Source: Methanobacterium sp. (GTDB lineage Archaea; Methanobacteriota; Methanobacteria; Methanobacteriales; Methanobacteriaceae). From it: a stretch of 9,620 nucleotides of DNA. How positions within the stretch are numbered: the first letter of the stretch is position 1; each line of letters begins with the position of its first letter. Both the position numbers and the translations under genes were made by a program. Below, piece after piece: positions 1 through 7,095 of the stretch. The stretch is taken from positions 1-9,620 of the forward strand of contig JAHRFX010000017.1 in assembly GCA_019084405.1 (NCBI GenBank), written 5' to 3'. The notes under the pieces are model-generated. The model searched no databases, had not been told where the DNA came from, and was given only the letters and a program-made list of their open reading frames with translations.

Positions 1-102
1 ATCTTGACGAATCGGCTTTAAGGACCTGATTTAGGGAATAATATGATAATTAAATGTAAATTAATTCTCCTTAATCAGGGGGTTCATTAAGACATTTTTT
101 AA

Positions 103-303
103 ATTGAACTGCATCCACATGTAATTTTAATTGTTCAGAAGCTTCGTTTGGATTTGTTTAATCCAGTACTGGGTCGAGTTTTTGTTGAAATTGAAGATTT
201 TAAATTAGATCCCGGAATTAACACATTTGCTAGTACGTGGGATAAAGAAGATATGAGACTGTTTATGAATGGGAAGAAATTGGGATTTAAGGAGTTAAAA
301 TAA
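103..303 (+). pseudogene. C-terminal remnant of an unidentified protein
   Basis: An open frame of 66 codons follows a stop at 100-102 and ends at TAA 301-303, with no start codon near its beginning. It is probably the 3' end of a larger gene whose front lies broken in the first 100 bases. The last 45 residues look genuinely protein-like: alternating charged and hydrophobic residues, with a tail that includes STWDKEDMRLFMNGKKLG. The pattern of Trp-Asp, then a Leu-Phe strand, then Asn-Gly is reminiscent of the strand-turn of LamG or concanavalin-like domains of surface proteins. That resemblance is weak and the family is not established. It converges on the cupin relic, whose stop codon begins 3 bases after this stop. 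Confidence 0.4.
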
Positions 304-305
304 AT

Positions 306-625
306 TTATAAATAATCATTATAATTATCGTATTGGCTGTGCTGTTGAAAAACCTTGTTCATATGGTATTTCATGGATACGATGGTTGGGACTTATGATC
401 CTGTTTGAATCTTATGTTTTTCCGAAGTAATTGTTATCCTCTAGTTCAATTGATCACTTTAATGATATGTAGATTCATATTTATATGGGTGATGGTAAAG
501 GATGTTAATATTACTAATAAAGGATCCTTTGTGGAGTCTGTTCAATAGTCATAGAACTTTCCTTATTCTGTTTTCTTATTAGTATCCTTCTGGCTCTTCC
601 GGTTCCTTGGAGATATCATGGGTCC
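306..625 (-). pseudogene. Decayed cupin gene, relic copy 1
   Basis: Read on the minus strand, this stretch matches the better-preserved cupin at 3802-4177 along its whole length, but with several stops and indels. Matching blocks in order are: HDISKEPEEPEGY (against IDTSKELEEIRKEY), a TSF block followed in another frame by YHHPYKYESTYH (against HYHPNKDETMHI, the metal-binding His/Glu motif of cupins), then VPTIVSMKYHMNKVF (against VPHTIVAMENTVLHEVS), and YDNYNDYL just before the stop. The order is preserved, so this is a whole gene that has been silent for long. The ancestral protein was probably a small sugar-related cupin of the surface-polysaccharide locus. No long open frame survives, so annotation software would call this interval empty. 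Confidence 0.72.
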
Positions 626-797
626 CAGATTAGATATAATTTATTTTTAATTTTAAAATAAATGTTAATGAGAATTTACAATATTCTTAAATTCAAACAA
701 ATTAATTATTTATATGCTATTGTTAGAAAGTTGAATATAGGTATTTAAGTAAGGTTATTTAATCTAAATTAATAAAATATACATCCCTTGGTGAATA
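626..797. other. AT-rich intergenic region upstream of the flippase
   Basis: No coding signal was found on either strand. The DNA is very AT-rich and contains several TATA-like stretches, for example about 709-716 and 765-780. Either could serve as the promoter of the flippase that starts at 798. Confidence 0.4.
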
Positions 798-2250
798 ATG
801 AATCAATATAAGACGTTTGTGAATAGAATAGGCTTAATAGGAATATCTAATGTATTAGTTTAGTATAAGCGCAATTATTTTATTACCAATATTAACAAAA
901 AATCTTACTATTGTGGATTATGGAATTTGGGTCCAGCTTATTGCTACGATGGGATTGATACCTAATGTTACAAATTTGGGATTAACTTATTCTATGGTCA
1001 GATTTTTCCCATCAATGAAGAATCATAAAAAAGAAATTCAAGAAGCTTTCTATTCGATATTCTTTGTTGTGTTGATAGTATCTATTTTAGTGTCTTTAGG
1101 ATTTTTGTTATCATCGAAAACAATTTCTATATTATTTGGTAATAATATTGTAATTACATTGATTTTACCATTCATACTATTATTTACAAGTTTAAATTTT
1201 GTTTTTCTTAACTTTTTTAGAACATTTCAACAAATGAGAATGTATTCATTGTTTATGCTCCTTCAAAGTTATATTAATTTGATTATAGCAGCTTATTTGG
1301 TGATTTCAGGTTATAGCATAATATATGTGGTGATAGGGGTTCTAATCACACAAATTTTAATTTTTATTCTCATGGGTCTACTTTTAATTAAAGAAATTGG
1401 AATTAAAGTTCCAAAATTCAGAAATATGAAGGATTATTTATCTTTTGGTGTACCGACGATTCCTACCACCTTATCTTTTTGGATTGTAGATTCCAGTGAT
1501 CGTTATGTCATAAGTATTTTATTAGGAACTGCTTTTGTGGGATATTATTCTCCAGGTTATACTTTGGGTAATTTAATCCAGAGGATTGTAGTGCCGTTTG
1601 CTGTGATTTTACCATCCCTTTTATCACCTTATCATGATAAGAACGAAATCAATGAGATAAAAATCTTTTTAAAATATTCTTTAAAATATTTTTTAGCATT
1701 AGGAATTCCCGCAGTATTTGGATTAAGTGTTTTATCAAAGCAAATATTATTAATATTGACAACACCAGAAATTGCCATTCAAGGATATTTAATAACCCCT
1801 TTTGTAGCTTTAGGAGCGTTATTCTTTGGGATTTATGGTATATTCAGCCAAATATTCATCTTAGAAAAAGAAACAAAGATTGTGGGGTTAATATGGATTA
1901 TAGCATCGATTTCAAATCTAATTTTAAATATTCTTTTAGTTCCATATTTTGGATTTTTGGGAGCTGCAATTGTAACTTTATTCGCATATTTATTTGTAAT
2001 GATTTCTGTGATAATTTCATCATTTAAATACCTAAGATTTGATCGTAATATCCAATTTATAGTAAAGAGTACGTTTGCTTCTGCAGTGATGGCAGGATTT
2101 ATTATAGGATTAAATCCAATGGGAATTATAAGTATTATTCTTACAATTTTGATAAGTATAATTATTTATATAGTGATTTTATTAATTCTTAGAGGGATAA
2201 CAAAGCAAGAAATTGAGTTATTTATGAGTTATTTCAAAAGCAATCCTTGA
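798..2250 (+). pseudogene. Wzx-type polysaccharide flippase, 5' frameshift
   Basis: This is a multi-pass membrane transporter of the oligosaccharide flippase (RfbX/Wzx, MOP superfamily) kind. Such proteins move lipid-linked glycan units across the cytoplasmic membrane. The main frame, open from GTG 913, encodes 445 residues with about a dozen hydrophobic helices, the loop DYGIWVQL, and a mid-protein PTIPTTLSFWIVDSSDRY segment typical of the family. The true start is probably ATG 798, preceded by a good ribosome site (GGTGA at 790-794). It gives MNQYKTFVNRIGLIGISNVL, the amphipathic front and first helix. That frame hits TAG at 861-863; removing one base near 858-861 joins it to SAIILLPILTKNLTIVDYG. 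The repaired length of about 483 residues is normal for the family. Whether a GTG-started protein lacking the first helix is made is unknown, but it would probably not fold properly. Confidence 0.82.
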
Positions 2251-2293
2251 TAATTTTTGAAATTTTCAAATTAAAAACACCGGATGAGGTAAA

Positions 2294-2326
2294 TTTAATA
2301 GTATAAATGTTAATCATACTATTAAA
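2294..2326. terminator. Hairpin between flippase and glycosyltransferase
   Basis: Two perfect 11-base arms (2294-2304 and 2316-2326) flank an 11-base loop, 44 bases after the flippase stop. The stem is AT-only apart from one G-C pair and is not followed by a long T run, so it is not a classical terminator. It could mark an mRNA end, an attenuation element or a regulator-binding palindrome. Confidence 0.35.
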
Positions 2327-2333
2327 GAATCAA

Positions 2334-2392
2334 GTTTTAAATTAAAATGAGTTTTTGAACCTTTGATGTGATGATGATGAATGTTAATAATA
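2334..2392 (+). promoter_or_regulatory. Possible promoter and start region of the glycosyltransferase
   Basis: A TATA-like stretch at about 2334-2350 lies 31-47 bases before ATG 2381 and 43-59 bases before ATG 2393. A short GAT/GTGATGATGATGA run at 2364-2380 sits where a ribosome site would be expected, and its GTGAT core matches part of the archaeal consensus. Either ATG leads in the same frame to TNP followed by the C6 frameshift. Confidence 0.3.
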
Positions 2393-2934
2393 ATGACAAA
2401 CCCCCCTAGTTTCAATAATAATACTAAACTGGAATAGCTGGGATGATACAAATGAGTGTTTAGAATCTCTCTATCAGATAGATTATCCAAACTATGAAGC
2501 CGTAGTGATAGATAATGGCTCTAAAGATAATTCTCTTGAAATGATACGAAAATACGCTAAAAAAGAAATCATTCCCACCTCAGAATTTTACAATCATATT
2601 CCCAATAAAGAGCCTATTAATATAATCGAATATACTCGAGAAGAGATGGACGCTACTCTGGATAATGATAAAGAATCGGAAATAAAGGATATTGATTCAA
2701 ATAAGAAAATGGTACTCATTAAGAGTGAAAAGAATTATGGTTTTCCTGAGGGTTGTAACATTGGAATGAGATATGCGCTCAAAAAAGGAATAAAACATTT
2801 TCTTTTACTAAATAATGATACAGTGATGGATAAAAAGTTTTTGACTGAATTAATGAATATCTCAACATCTGATGATCAAATCGGAATTGTGGGTTCTAAA
2901 ATTTTATACTATTACCACCCTGATGTCATACAGG
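2381..2934 (+). pseudogene. Family 2 glycosyltransferase, frameshifted and 3'-truncated
   Basis: This is a GT-A fold family 2 glycosyltransferase, rhamnosyltransferase-like, expected to add a nucleotide-activated sugar to a lipid-linked glycan at the inner membrane. Visible motifs: the first strand LVSIIILNWNSWDDT, then the nucleotide-binding VVIDNGSKDNS, then NYGFPEGCNIGM, then the metal-binding region FLLLNNDTVMDKKF. About 45 charged residues are inserted between the second and third motifs. The coding frame from 2406 runs upstream into TGA 2394. ATG 2393 (or 2381) is one frame off, and a run of six C at 2401-2406 where five would fit explains it. Sequence ends near residue 180 at the DVIQ step, about 2934, where family members usually have another 100-150 residues. 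Beyond that the frame reads antisense cupin DNA to TAA 3023, so the last 28 residues of the 172-codon ORF are not native. Confidence 0.85.
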
Positions 2935-3066
2935 CCAGATCCTTTCTTGATAAACAGCTCCTTGGTGAGGTACTTGTAAGTATTTATGAGGACTGTTCAT
3001 ATCCCCATGGTTTGTCTTCCTAAGTCTGCATTTACTTGCTCATCTCTGCCAGTTTCTGGGAGGTAG
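2935..3066 (-). pseudogene. 5' half of a cupin gene, relic copy 2
   Basis: On the minus strand this matches the first half of the cupin at 3802-4177. The best block is about 85 bases (2935-3020 against 4030-4115) and clearly similar. Encoded pieces, in two frames, are STSQKLAEMSK, EDKPWGYEQ and LINTYKYLTKELFIKKG, corresponding to the DTSKELEEIRK, EDKPWGYEK and LINTDKYLTKELFIKEG of copy 3. Two in-frame stops and a frameshift are present. The 3' half, with the metal-binding motif, is missing; the sequence passes directly into the truncated glycosyltransferase at about 2934. The simplest history is a deletion between two convergent genes that removed the 3' half of each. Divergence from copy 3 shows that it is a paralogue or an old duplicate. 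Confidence 0.8.
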
Positions 3067-3154
3067 AACAGAGATTATTTTCTTTTACAGATGCCTGAAA
3101 ATGGTAAATTATAAAATGTTATTATATGTCTACTTACATTTTATTACATAATAG

Positions 3155-3206
3155 AATATAAATTTAATAAATTACAAAGTAGAATTAGAATATGGAAGGA
3201 GATAAC
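3155..3206 (+). promoter_or_regulatory. vapBC promoter and ribosome site
   Basis: A TATA-like element, AATATAAATTTA at 3155-3166, lies about 40-50 bases upstream of the antitoxin ATG at 3207. A purine-rich ribosome site, GGAAGGAGATAAC, directly precedes that ATG. This decides for ATG 3207 over ATG 3192, which lies upstream of the ribosome site. No clear operator palindrome was seen. Confidence 0.5.
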
Positions 3207-3428
3207 ATGGCTATAAAATATATCTATGACTCAAAGGGTAAAAAAACTGATGTCATAATTCCTATTGATCTGTGGAATAGAAATAAATCAACAATTTTGA
3301 AAAATAACCAGAAAAAAGACACAGAAAAAGTCTTTAAACCTTCTAAATATCGAGGCATCTACAAGGATATGAAGCTGGATCTGGAAAAAGAAGCTAGGAA
3401 TTTAAGAAAGGAATGGGAAAGAACATGA
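3207..3428 (+). CDS. vapB: VapB-type antitoxin (Phd-like)
   Basis: A 73-residue antitoxin expected to bind and neutralise the VapC nuclease encoded next to it and to repress its own operon. The N-terminal half (MAIKYIYDSKGKKTDVIIPI, then DLW) resembles the strand-rich start of Phd/YefM-like antitoxins. The charged C-terminal half contains FKPSKYRGIYKDM and ends in a helix rich in Lys, Glu and Arg, as expected for a toxin-binding tail. The start at 3207 is supported by the ribosome site ending just before it; an in-frame ATG at 3192 would add five residues and is less likely. The stop overlaps the toxin start as ATGA (3425-3428), implying translational coupling. No lesion is seen. Assignment to the Phd-like rather than the AbrB-like VapB group is a judgement from appearance. 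Confidence 0.8.
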   Translation: MAIKYIYDSKGKKTDVIIPIDLWNRNKSTILKNNQKKDTEKVFKPSKYRGIYKDMKLDLEKEARNLRKEWERT

Positions 3429-3814
3429 AGGATTATCTGGTGGATACTAATATCCTTATTTACTATTTTGCAAGTGCCATTCCTGAAAATGAACTTAATA
3501 AAATTGAAAAAATTTTTGATGAATCATTTACTGTTTCGGTTATTACTCAAATAGAGTTTTTAGGATGGGACAAACACACTGAGAAGGGATTCGAAAACGC
3601 TAAAGAATTTCTTAACCAGGCAAATGTGATAACCATAACTGATGACATAGCTGATTTAGCTATTAGAATTAGGAAAAGTTCAAAAATAAAACTTCCCGAT
3701 GCTGTAATAGCTGCAACCAGCTTGAATGACAATTTTATTTTAGTAACTCGAAACGACAAGGATTTTAGAAATGTTCCTGATTTAGAAATTTATAATCCCT
3801 TTCATCGAGTATAA
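3425..3814 (+). CDS. vapC: VapC toxin, PIN-domain ribonuclease
   Basis: A 129-residue PIN-domain protein that probably acts as a metal-dependent RNA nuclease; family members cut tRNA, rRNA or mRNA, and this target cannot be told from sequence. The catalytic acids are all in place: Asp7 in YLVDTNILI, Glu44 in VITQIEFLGW, Asp92 in KLPDAVIAA, and Asp111/Asp113 in TRNDKDF. The length is normal for the family. ATG 3425 is chosen over the in-frame ATG 3413 because it overlaps the antitoxin stop and starts directly at the first strand. The last 13 bases (3802-3814) overlap the convergent cupin copy 3, so the final residues HRV are written over the end of that gene. They may have been acquired when this operon landed there. 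The gene looks intact and able to function. Confidence 0.9.
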   Translation: MKDYLVDTNILIYYFASAIPENELNKIEKIFDESFTVSVITQIEFLGWDKHTEKGFENAKEFLNQANVITITDDIADLAIRIRKSSKIKLPDAVIAATSLNDNFILVTRNDKDFRNVPDLEIYNPFHRV

Positions 3815-4177
3815 TAATCCTCAATCCGCACCGTATCGTCTGGATGGGGCGTGGAAACCTCATGCAGAACGGTGTTTTCCATGGCCACGATGGTGTGGGG
3901 GACTTCTGGTTCAATTCGGATGTTGTCGTTTTTAGAGAAGTATTCTTTCTTGTTTTCAAATTCAATATAGCCGGCCCCGCCCATGATGTGCATGGTTTCG
4001 TCTTTATTGGGGTGATAATGGAAGGATGTCCAGATATCCTTCTTTGATAAACAGTTCTTTGGTAAGGTATTTGTCAGTATTTATGAGAACCTTTTCATAT
4101 CCCCATGGTTTATCTTCCCGGTTGTGGTATTCCTTTCTTATTTCTTCAAGTTCCTTGGAGGTATCGATGGGGGGCAT
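3802..4177 (-). pseudogene. Cupin protein, frameshifted, copy 3
   Basis: A small single-domain cupin, similar in pattern to mannose-6-phosphate isomerase and other sugar-related cupins. From ATG 4177 it reads MPPIDTSKELEEIRKEYHNR, then EDKPWGYEKVLINTDKYL and KELFIKEGY. One extra base near 4033 breaks the frame. After it come TSFHYHPNKDETMHI (metal-binding His, His, Glu and second-strand residues), GGAGYIEFEN and VPHTIVAMENTVLHEVSTPH (the second cupin motif with its His), ending DYYTR. Repaired length is about 124 residues, complete for a one-domain cupin. No good ribosome site precedes the ATG. The same frame carries coding-like sequence further upstream (LSLAARAGI near 4230-4260) before two stops, so the start is uncertain. 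This is the least damaged of three copies here; its role was probably in nucleotide-sugar or surface-glycan metabolism. Confidence 0.85.
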
Positions 4178-4482
4178 CAGAATTATTTTTCTGCAAATCT
4201 TGAGTTGTCACTAAAACTGTTTATCAGGTTATATTCCTGCTCGAGCAGCTAAGGATAAATCGGGGATATTTTAGGTGATTAAGCTCCTGGGTTTATTACT
4301 TTCTTTTATTTTAATTAGTTATCAGAATAAATTCTCTAAAACAAACGAAATATCTTAAATGAATGAATTATTTCGTTAATTTTTATTCAGAAATAATTAT
4401 TATTAAATATATAAATAGTATTAATTTCTATTAATATTATTTAAGATATATATTCGAATCAAATTTAGAGAGGCTGATCTAT
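4178..4482. other. AT-rich gap before the ADP-ribosyltransferase
   Basis: No intact gene. A short coding-like minus-strand phrase (DLSLAARAGI, about 4230-4260) may be the end of an older gene, but it is too short to name. From 4330 the DNA is extremely AT-rich. TATA-like elements at 4405-4416 (AAATATATAAAT) and 4444-4453 could drive the downstream gene. A ribosome-site-like AGAGGCTGATCT at 4469-4480 resembles the archaeal AGGAGGTGATCT consensus. Confidence 0.4.
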
Positions 4483-5102
4483 ATAGAAAGACCAAAACCA
4501 ATCCCGGGATTTTATGAGTTTAATTCTAACAAAGAATTTTATGAATATGCAAAAAAGCACTTAAAACATGATAAATGCCTCTTTGATGCCAAAGGCAAAT
4601 TAAATAGTAAAGGAAAACAGTTAGAGATTTATAAAAGCAGGGATAATGATTGGCACTCTAAGGCCAATATGGCATTAAGAGAGATTAAAGATATTGAAAA
4701 AATTCCAGAGGATCTTAGAAAAGAAATTAGACTATTAGACGCTACATTTGCTGGTAAATTTATTGATAAAGACATAGTTGTATATAGATACATGGGATAT
4801 TTTGATGATCTTGGCGAATTGGATGAAAATGATATTTTCACTGACTGGGGTTATATGTCTACAACTTGTTCTCTAGATTATGCTTCTCAGTTGTAGGATG
4901 AGGAGAATGAAAAAGGTATATAGGTGGATACATTGTTCGGATAAGAACTCCTAAATATTCGGCAGGAATACAAATTGAGACTGCTCTTAAAAGAATGAAT
5001 AAATATGATGAAGGAGAATGGTTATTTCCAAGGGAATCATCTTTACTAATTGATAAAATAGACCATAATATAAAGTGGATTGAAGCAACTTTAATCACAT
5101 AA
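4483..5102 (+). pseudogene. ADP-ribosyltransferase exoenzyme-like protein (R-S-ExE class), broken
   Basis: This resembles the ADP-ribosyltransferase exoenzyme family (C3/VIP2-like), which transfers ADP-ribose from NAD to a protein. The three catalytic marks occur in order with normal spacing: Arg in VVYRYMGYF (codon 4786-4788), a Ser-Thr-Thr in GYMSTTCSLDYAS (4858-4866, usually STS), and Glu-Gly-Glu in NKYDEGEWLFPRES (5010-5018, the ExE motif). The N-terminal part (ERPKPIPGFYEFNSNKEFYE onward) is helical and charged, without signal peptide or membrane segment. Three lesions: the expected start is ATA at 4483 rather than ATG, just after a good ribosome-site-like sequence; TAG at 4894; and a one-base frameshift between 4911 and 4922. 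Frame 2 then runs from GYIVRIRTPKYSAG to TAA 5100-5102. Repaired length is about 206 residues. A 75-residue ORF from ATG 4669 would lack the ExE motif. The target is unknown. Confidence 0.82.
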
Positions 5103-5144
5103 ATATATTATTAAATAAAAACATAATTTATGAAGAGGATACAA

Positions 5145-5282
5145 ATGAAAAACAAAGTAGATAAAAAAAGATTTGATTATTTTTGTTCTCCAGTAAATAA
5201 AGGGCGGATTATAAAAGCAAAAGACTGGGAGAAAATGACTCCTGAAGAAAGAAAGAAAGCCCTTAAGCCGCGGAAAATTTAA
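5145..5282 (+). CDS. Small unknown protein, 45 residues, first tandem copy
   Basis: A short open gene, MKNKVDKKRFDYFCSPVNKG then RIIKAKDWEKMTPEERKKAL and KPRKI. It is too short to be found by length alone, but is supported by a recognisable second copy directly downstream that preserves the same residues at the same spacing. A purine-rich GAAGAGGAT (5132-5140) precedes ATG 5145, and a TATA-like ATTAAATAAAA lies at about 5109-5119. The protein is strongly basic, with an aromatic RFDYF patch, a Ser-Pro turn, Arg-Ile-Ile, Asp-Trp, and a C-terminal MTPEERKKA helix cap. It follows the ADP-ribosyltransferase by 42 bases. A partner or antidote role is possible but is inference only. I do not recognise the family. 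Confidence 0.6.
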   Translation: MKNKVDKKRFDYFCSPVNKGRIIKAKDWEKMTPEERKKALKPRKI

Positions 5283-5294
5283 TAAGTGACTCTT

Positions 5295-5430
5295 ATGGAA
5301 ACAGAATTGATGCTTCAAAAGATTTGATTATTTTTATTCTCCCATAGACGAGAAAAGAATTATCCAAGCTGCAGATTGGAAAAAATGACTCCGAAAAAGG
5401 AAGAAAGCCATTGAACCAATGAAGATTTAG
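5295..5430 (+). pseudogene. Second, decayed tandem copy of the small unknown gene
   Basis: From ATG 5295 to TAG 5428-5430 this mirrors the gene at 5145-5282. Recoverable pieces are KRFDYFYSPIDEKRIIQAAD, WKK, MTPKK and ERKKAIEPMKI, against RFDYFCSP, GRIIKAKDWEKMTPEE and RKKALKPRKI in the first copy. An inserted base between the ATG and the RFDYF block, and another shift after the Asp-Trp, break the frame. The conserved residues (RFDYF, SP, RII, DW, MTP, RKKA) define the family. The copy ends about 10 bases before the left end proposed for the insertion element. Confidence 0.7.
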
Positions 5431-5448
5431 TTTTAATTTTGTATTTGT

Positions 5449-6874
5449 TTAGCTTGGTTTTAGGCAGAGTTTTTGTGTGAGTAGTTTTTTGAGTTCGTGG
5501 TATATGTTTTTTTCTTGTAGTTTCCATGTTGCAAAGAGTGAGGCTGTGTACTGGTAGTATTTGGGGCCTGTTTCGGATCGGAAGGTGCCTATGATTTTTC
5601 GCATGATTACGTGTTCTCTGAATGGCTTGTTCGCCTAGGTTGTTGGTGGGTTGCATTTCCGGGGGTAAAGGAGGCAATGTGTACCAGTGCTCTAAACCGT
5701 TTTTGATGTAGGTTACTGGTTTTTTTTAGTTCATCATATTTCTCAAATTGTTTCACTAAATCGGATAGTTCTTATATCCCATGTGATTTTTTGTTGTATT
5801 CGTTCTTCTGTGGATGGTGGTGGGTTTTTCCACTGGAATTCTTTTAATGCATCGAATTTCTCATGAATAATATCGGACAATTCTGTTCCACCTTTTTTAT
5901 CAGTGTAATTATCTACTTCTCTTAATAAGGTGTGACCAGCATCGTTGTAATGCGGGTAGAAGGTTGTATGCTCTCCAACCATTCAGTCACCCCTGGATTT
6001 GTGGGTTTTATTGCCGAAAATTTCTTTTAAAACCTTCTGTCCCCTTGATGGTCTTATGCATACCACCACTTCATTTTTGTTTGTTCTAAAGAGCCATAAC
6101 CAGTATTTTTTTGCCCTAAAACCTTCATACTGGTTTCATCAATGATAGTTCCACTGTGTGTTTCTCACTTTCTTTTATATTGACTTTTATATTCTTCCTC
6201 ACAGGCTTTTCCAACTCGAAAAATAGCATCCTGAATTCCTTTGGGGGCTGATTTTGAAATGGTTCATATGGGATGTGAAATCTCCGATTTTGCGGAGAAC
6301 ACCTCTGAGGCTGTATTTCTGCATTGTTAAATACATGAGTGTGTTCACACCAAAATCTGCCCCTGTTGGGTGCATTCCTCATGTTTGGCAACAAAATCAT
6401 GCCCACAATCACTGCAACTGTAAACACGCTGGTTAAACCTGGATAACCTCAATTTTTGGTGGTGGAGGCATCTCCTCGATAGTTTTCCTTGTAATACCTT
6501 TTTCCTCCATAGTTACTGCTGCCACACTTCTCACAAAGTTCTGTTGTAACTATCCACCACTCGATCGGGTGGTGGAGTCGGTCTGGTAACGCCTTTATGG
6601 CCCTTAGGAGCACCTCTCTTCCTAGAACCCTTAGATTTTCGTTTTTTTTCTCTTTTTTTAATCGTTTGAGCAGAGGGAGGAGTATGAGGATTTTCATACA
6701 GTGCAAGCCTCGAATTCAAATCCTCATTAATCAACACTAACTCTGCATTCTGTTTTTTTAAATCATAATTCTTTCGGGCAAGTATGGCATTTTCCTTCAG
6801 CAAATATATCCATTTCGCCCCTTAAAAACTGAAAAATTACTTGTCGGATCTAGGTGCAGAGGATTATTTGTCAT
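5449..6874 (-). pseudogene. IS66 family transposase (TnpC-like), many frameshifts
   Basis: A transposase relic of about 475 codons, normal for IS66 TnpC. From ATG 6874: an N-terminal leucine-zipper part (LLKENAILARKNYDLKKQNA), the hallmark ENPHTPPS, and a basic linker with GAPKGHKGVTRPTPPPDRVV. Then come two zinc-finger Cys pairs (CEKCGS and YSCSDCGHDF), the domain beginning FGVNTLMYLTMQKYSLRGVL, catalytic Asp in TIIDETSMKVLG, and a later RCWSHLI-like region. It ends with the catalytic Glu block PTNNLGEQAI, continuing in another frame as REHVIMRKIIGTFRSETGP to TAA at 5449-5451. I count at least seven frame changes plus internal stops (for example after VIQV and after KMKWWY), so no active enzyme is made. 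Several minus-strand ORFs of 70-105 codons in this interval are only pieces of it. Confidence 0.9.
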
Positions 6875-7095
6875 TTTAAACCATCAAGCAGCTTATTCAA
6901 AAAAAAAAAAAAAGATTGCCCTCAGATAAAATCGTAAAAGTTTAAGTTGGTTGCCCTCCCAATAATTGATTGAGAGTGAGGTATTGTTTGTTTTACCATT
7001 AATTAACATATATTCTGCTCTCATTCTATCTAAATTTTTTTTGGTTTTAAAGCTAATTCACCAAACAATTCGAACGTTTTAACCGATTTCAACAT
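6871..7095 (-). pseudogene. Small upstream ORF of the IS66-like element, two compensating shifts
   Basis: From ATG 7095, preceded by a GGTGGGTGTGAT ribosome site, it reads MLKSVKTFELFGELALKPKK. It then breaks at a run of eight A (7035-7042 read on the minus strand) where nine are needed. It resumes as NLDRMRAEYMLINGKTNNTS, SINYWEGNQLKLLRFYLRAI, passes a 15-base T run (6899-6913), and after one further base shift ends LNKLLDGLK-stop. The stop overlaps the transposase start as ATGA. The span is exactly 75 codons, so the two shifts cancel, which supports a once-intact coupled gene. It does not look like the usual IS66 TnpB, and I do not recognise it. Confidence 0.55.
6899..6913 (-). repeat. Homopolymer run of 15 A (T on the minus strand)
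   Basis: Fifteen A in a row on the plus strand. On the minus strand the T run lies inside the small IS reading frame and probably arose by slippage from a shorter Phe-coding run. Oligo-T tracts also end transcripts in archaea, so it could now stop transcription before the transposase. Confidence 0.5.

Noticed and set aside
3547..3759. Minus-strand open frame inside vapC
   Set aside because: Shadow of the intact PIN-domain gene, which has all catalytic residues.
3844..4214. Plus-strand open frames over 3844-4047 and 4026-4214
   Set aside because: They lie antisense to the cupin copy 3; the minus strand carries the conserved cupin motifs and the plus-strand translations have no protein character.
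4629..5318. Minus-strand open frames at 4629-4841, 4859-5098 and 5091-5318
   Set aside because: Antisense to the ADP-ribosyltransferase and the small tandem genes; serine- and leucine-rich shadow translations with no motif.
6254..6436. Plus-strand 60-codon open frame
   Set aside because: Antisense to the zinc-finger region of the IS66 transposase relic.
6916..6957. Repeated TTGCCCTC words near the poly-A run
   Set aside because: Only two copies, explained by codons in the small IS reading frame; not a meaningful array.
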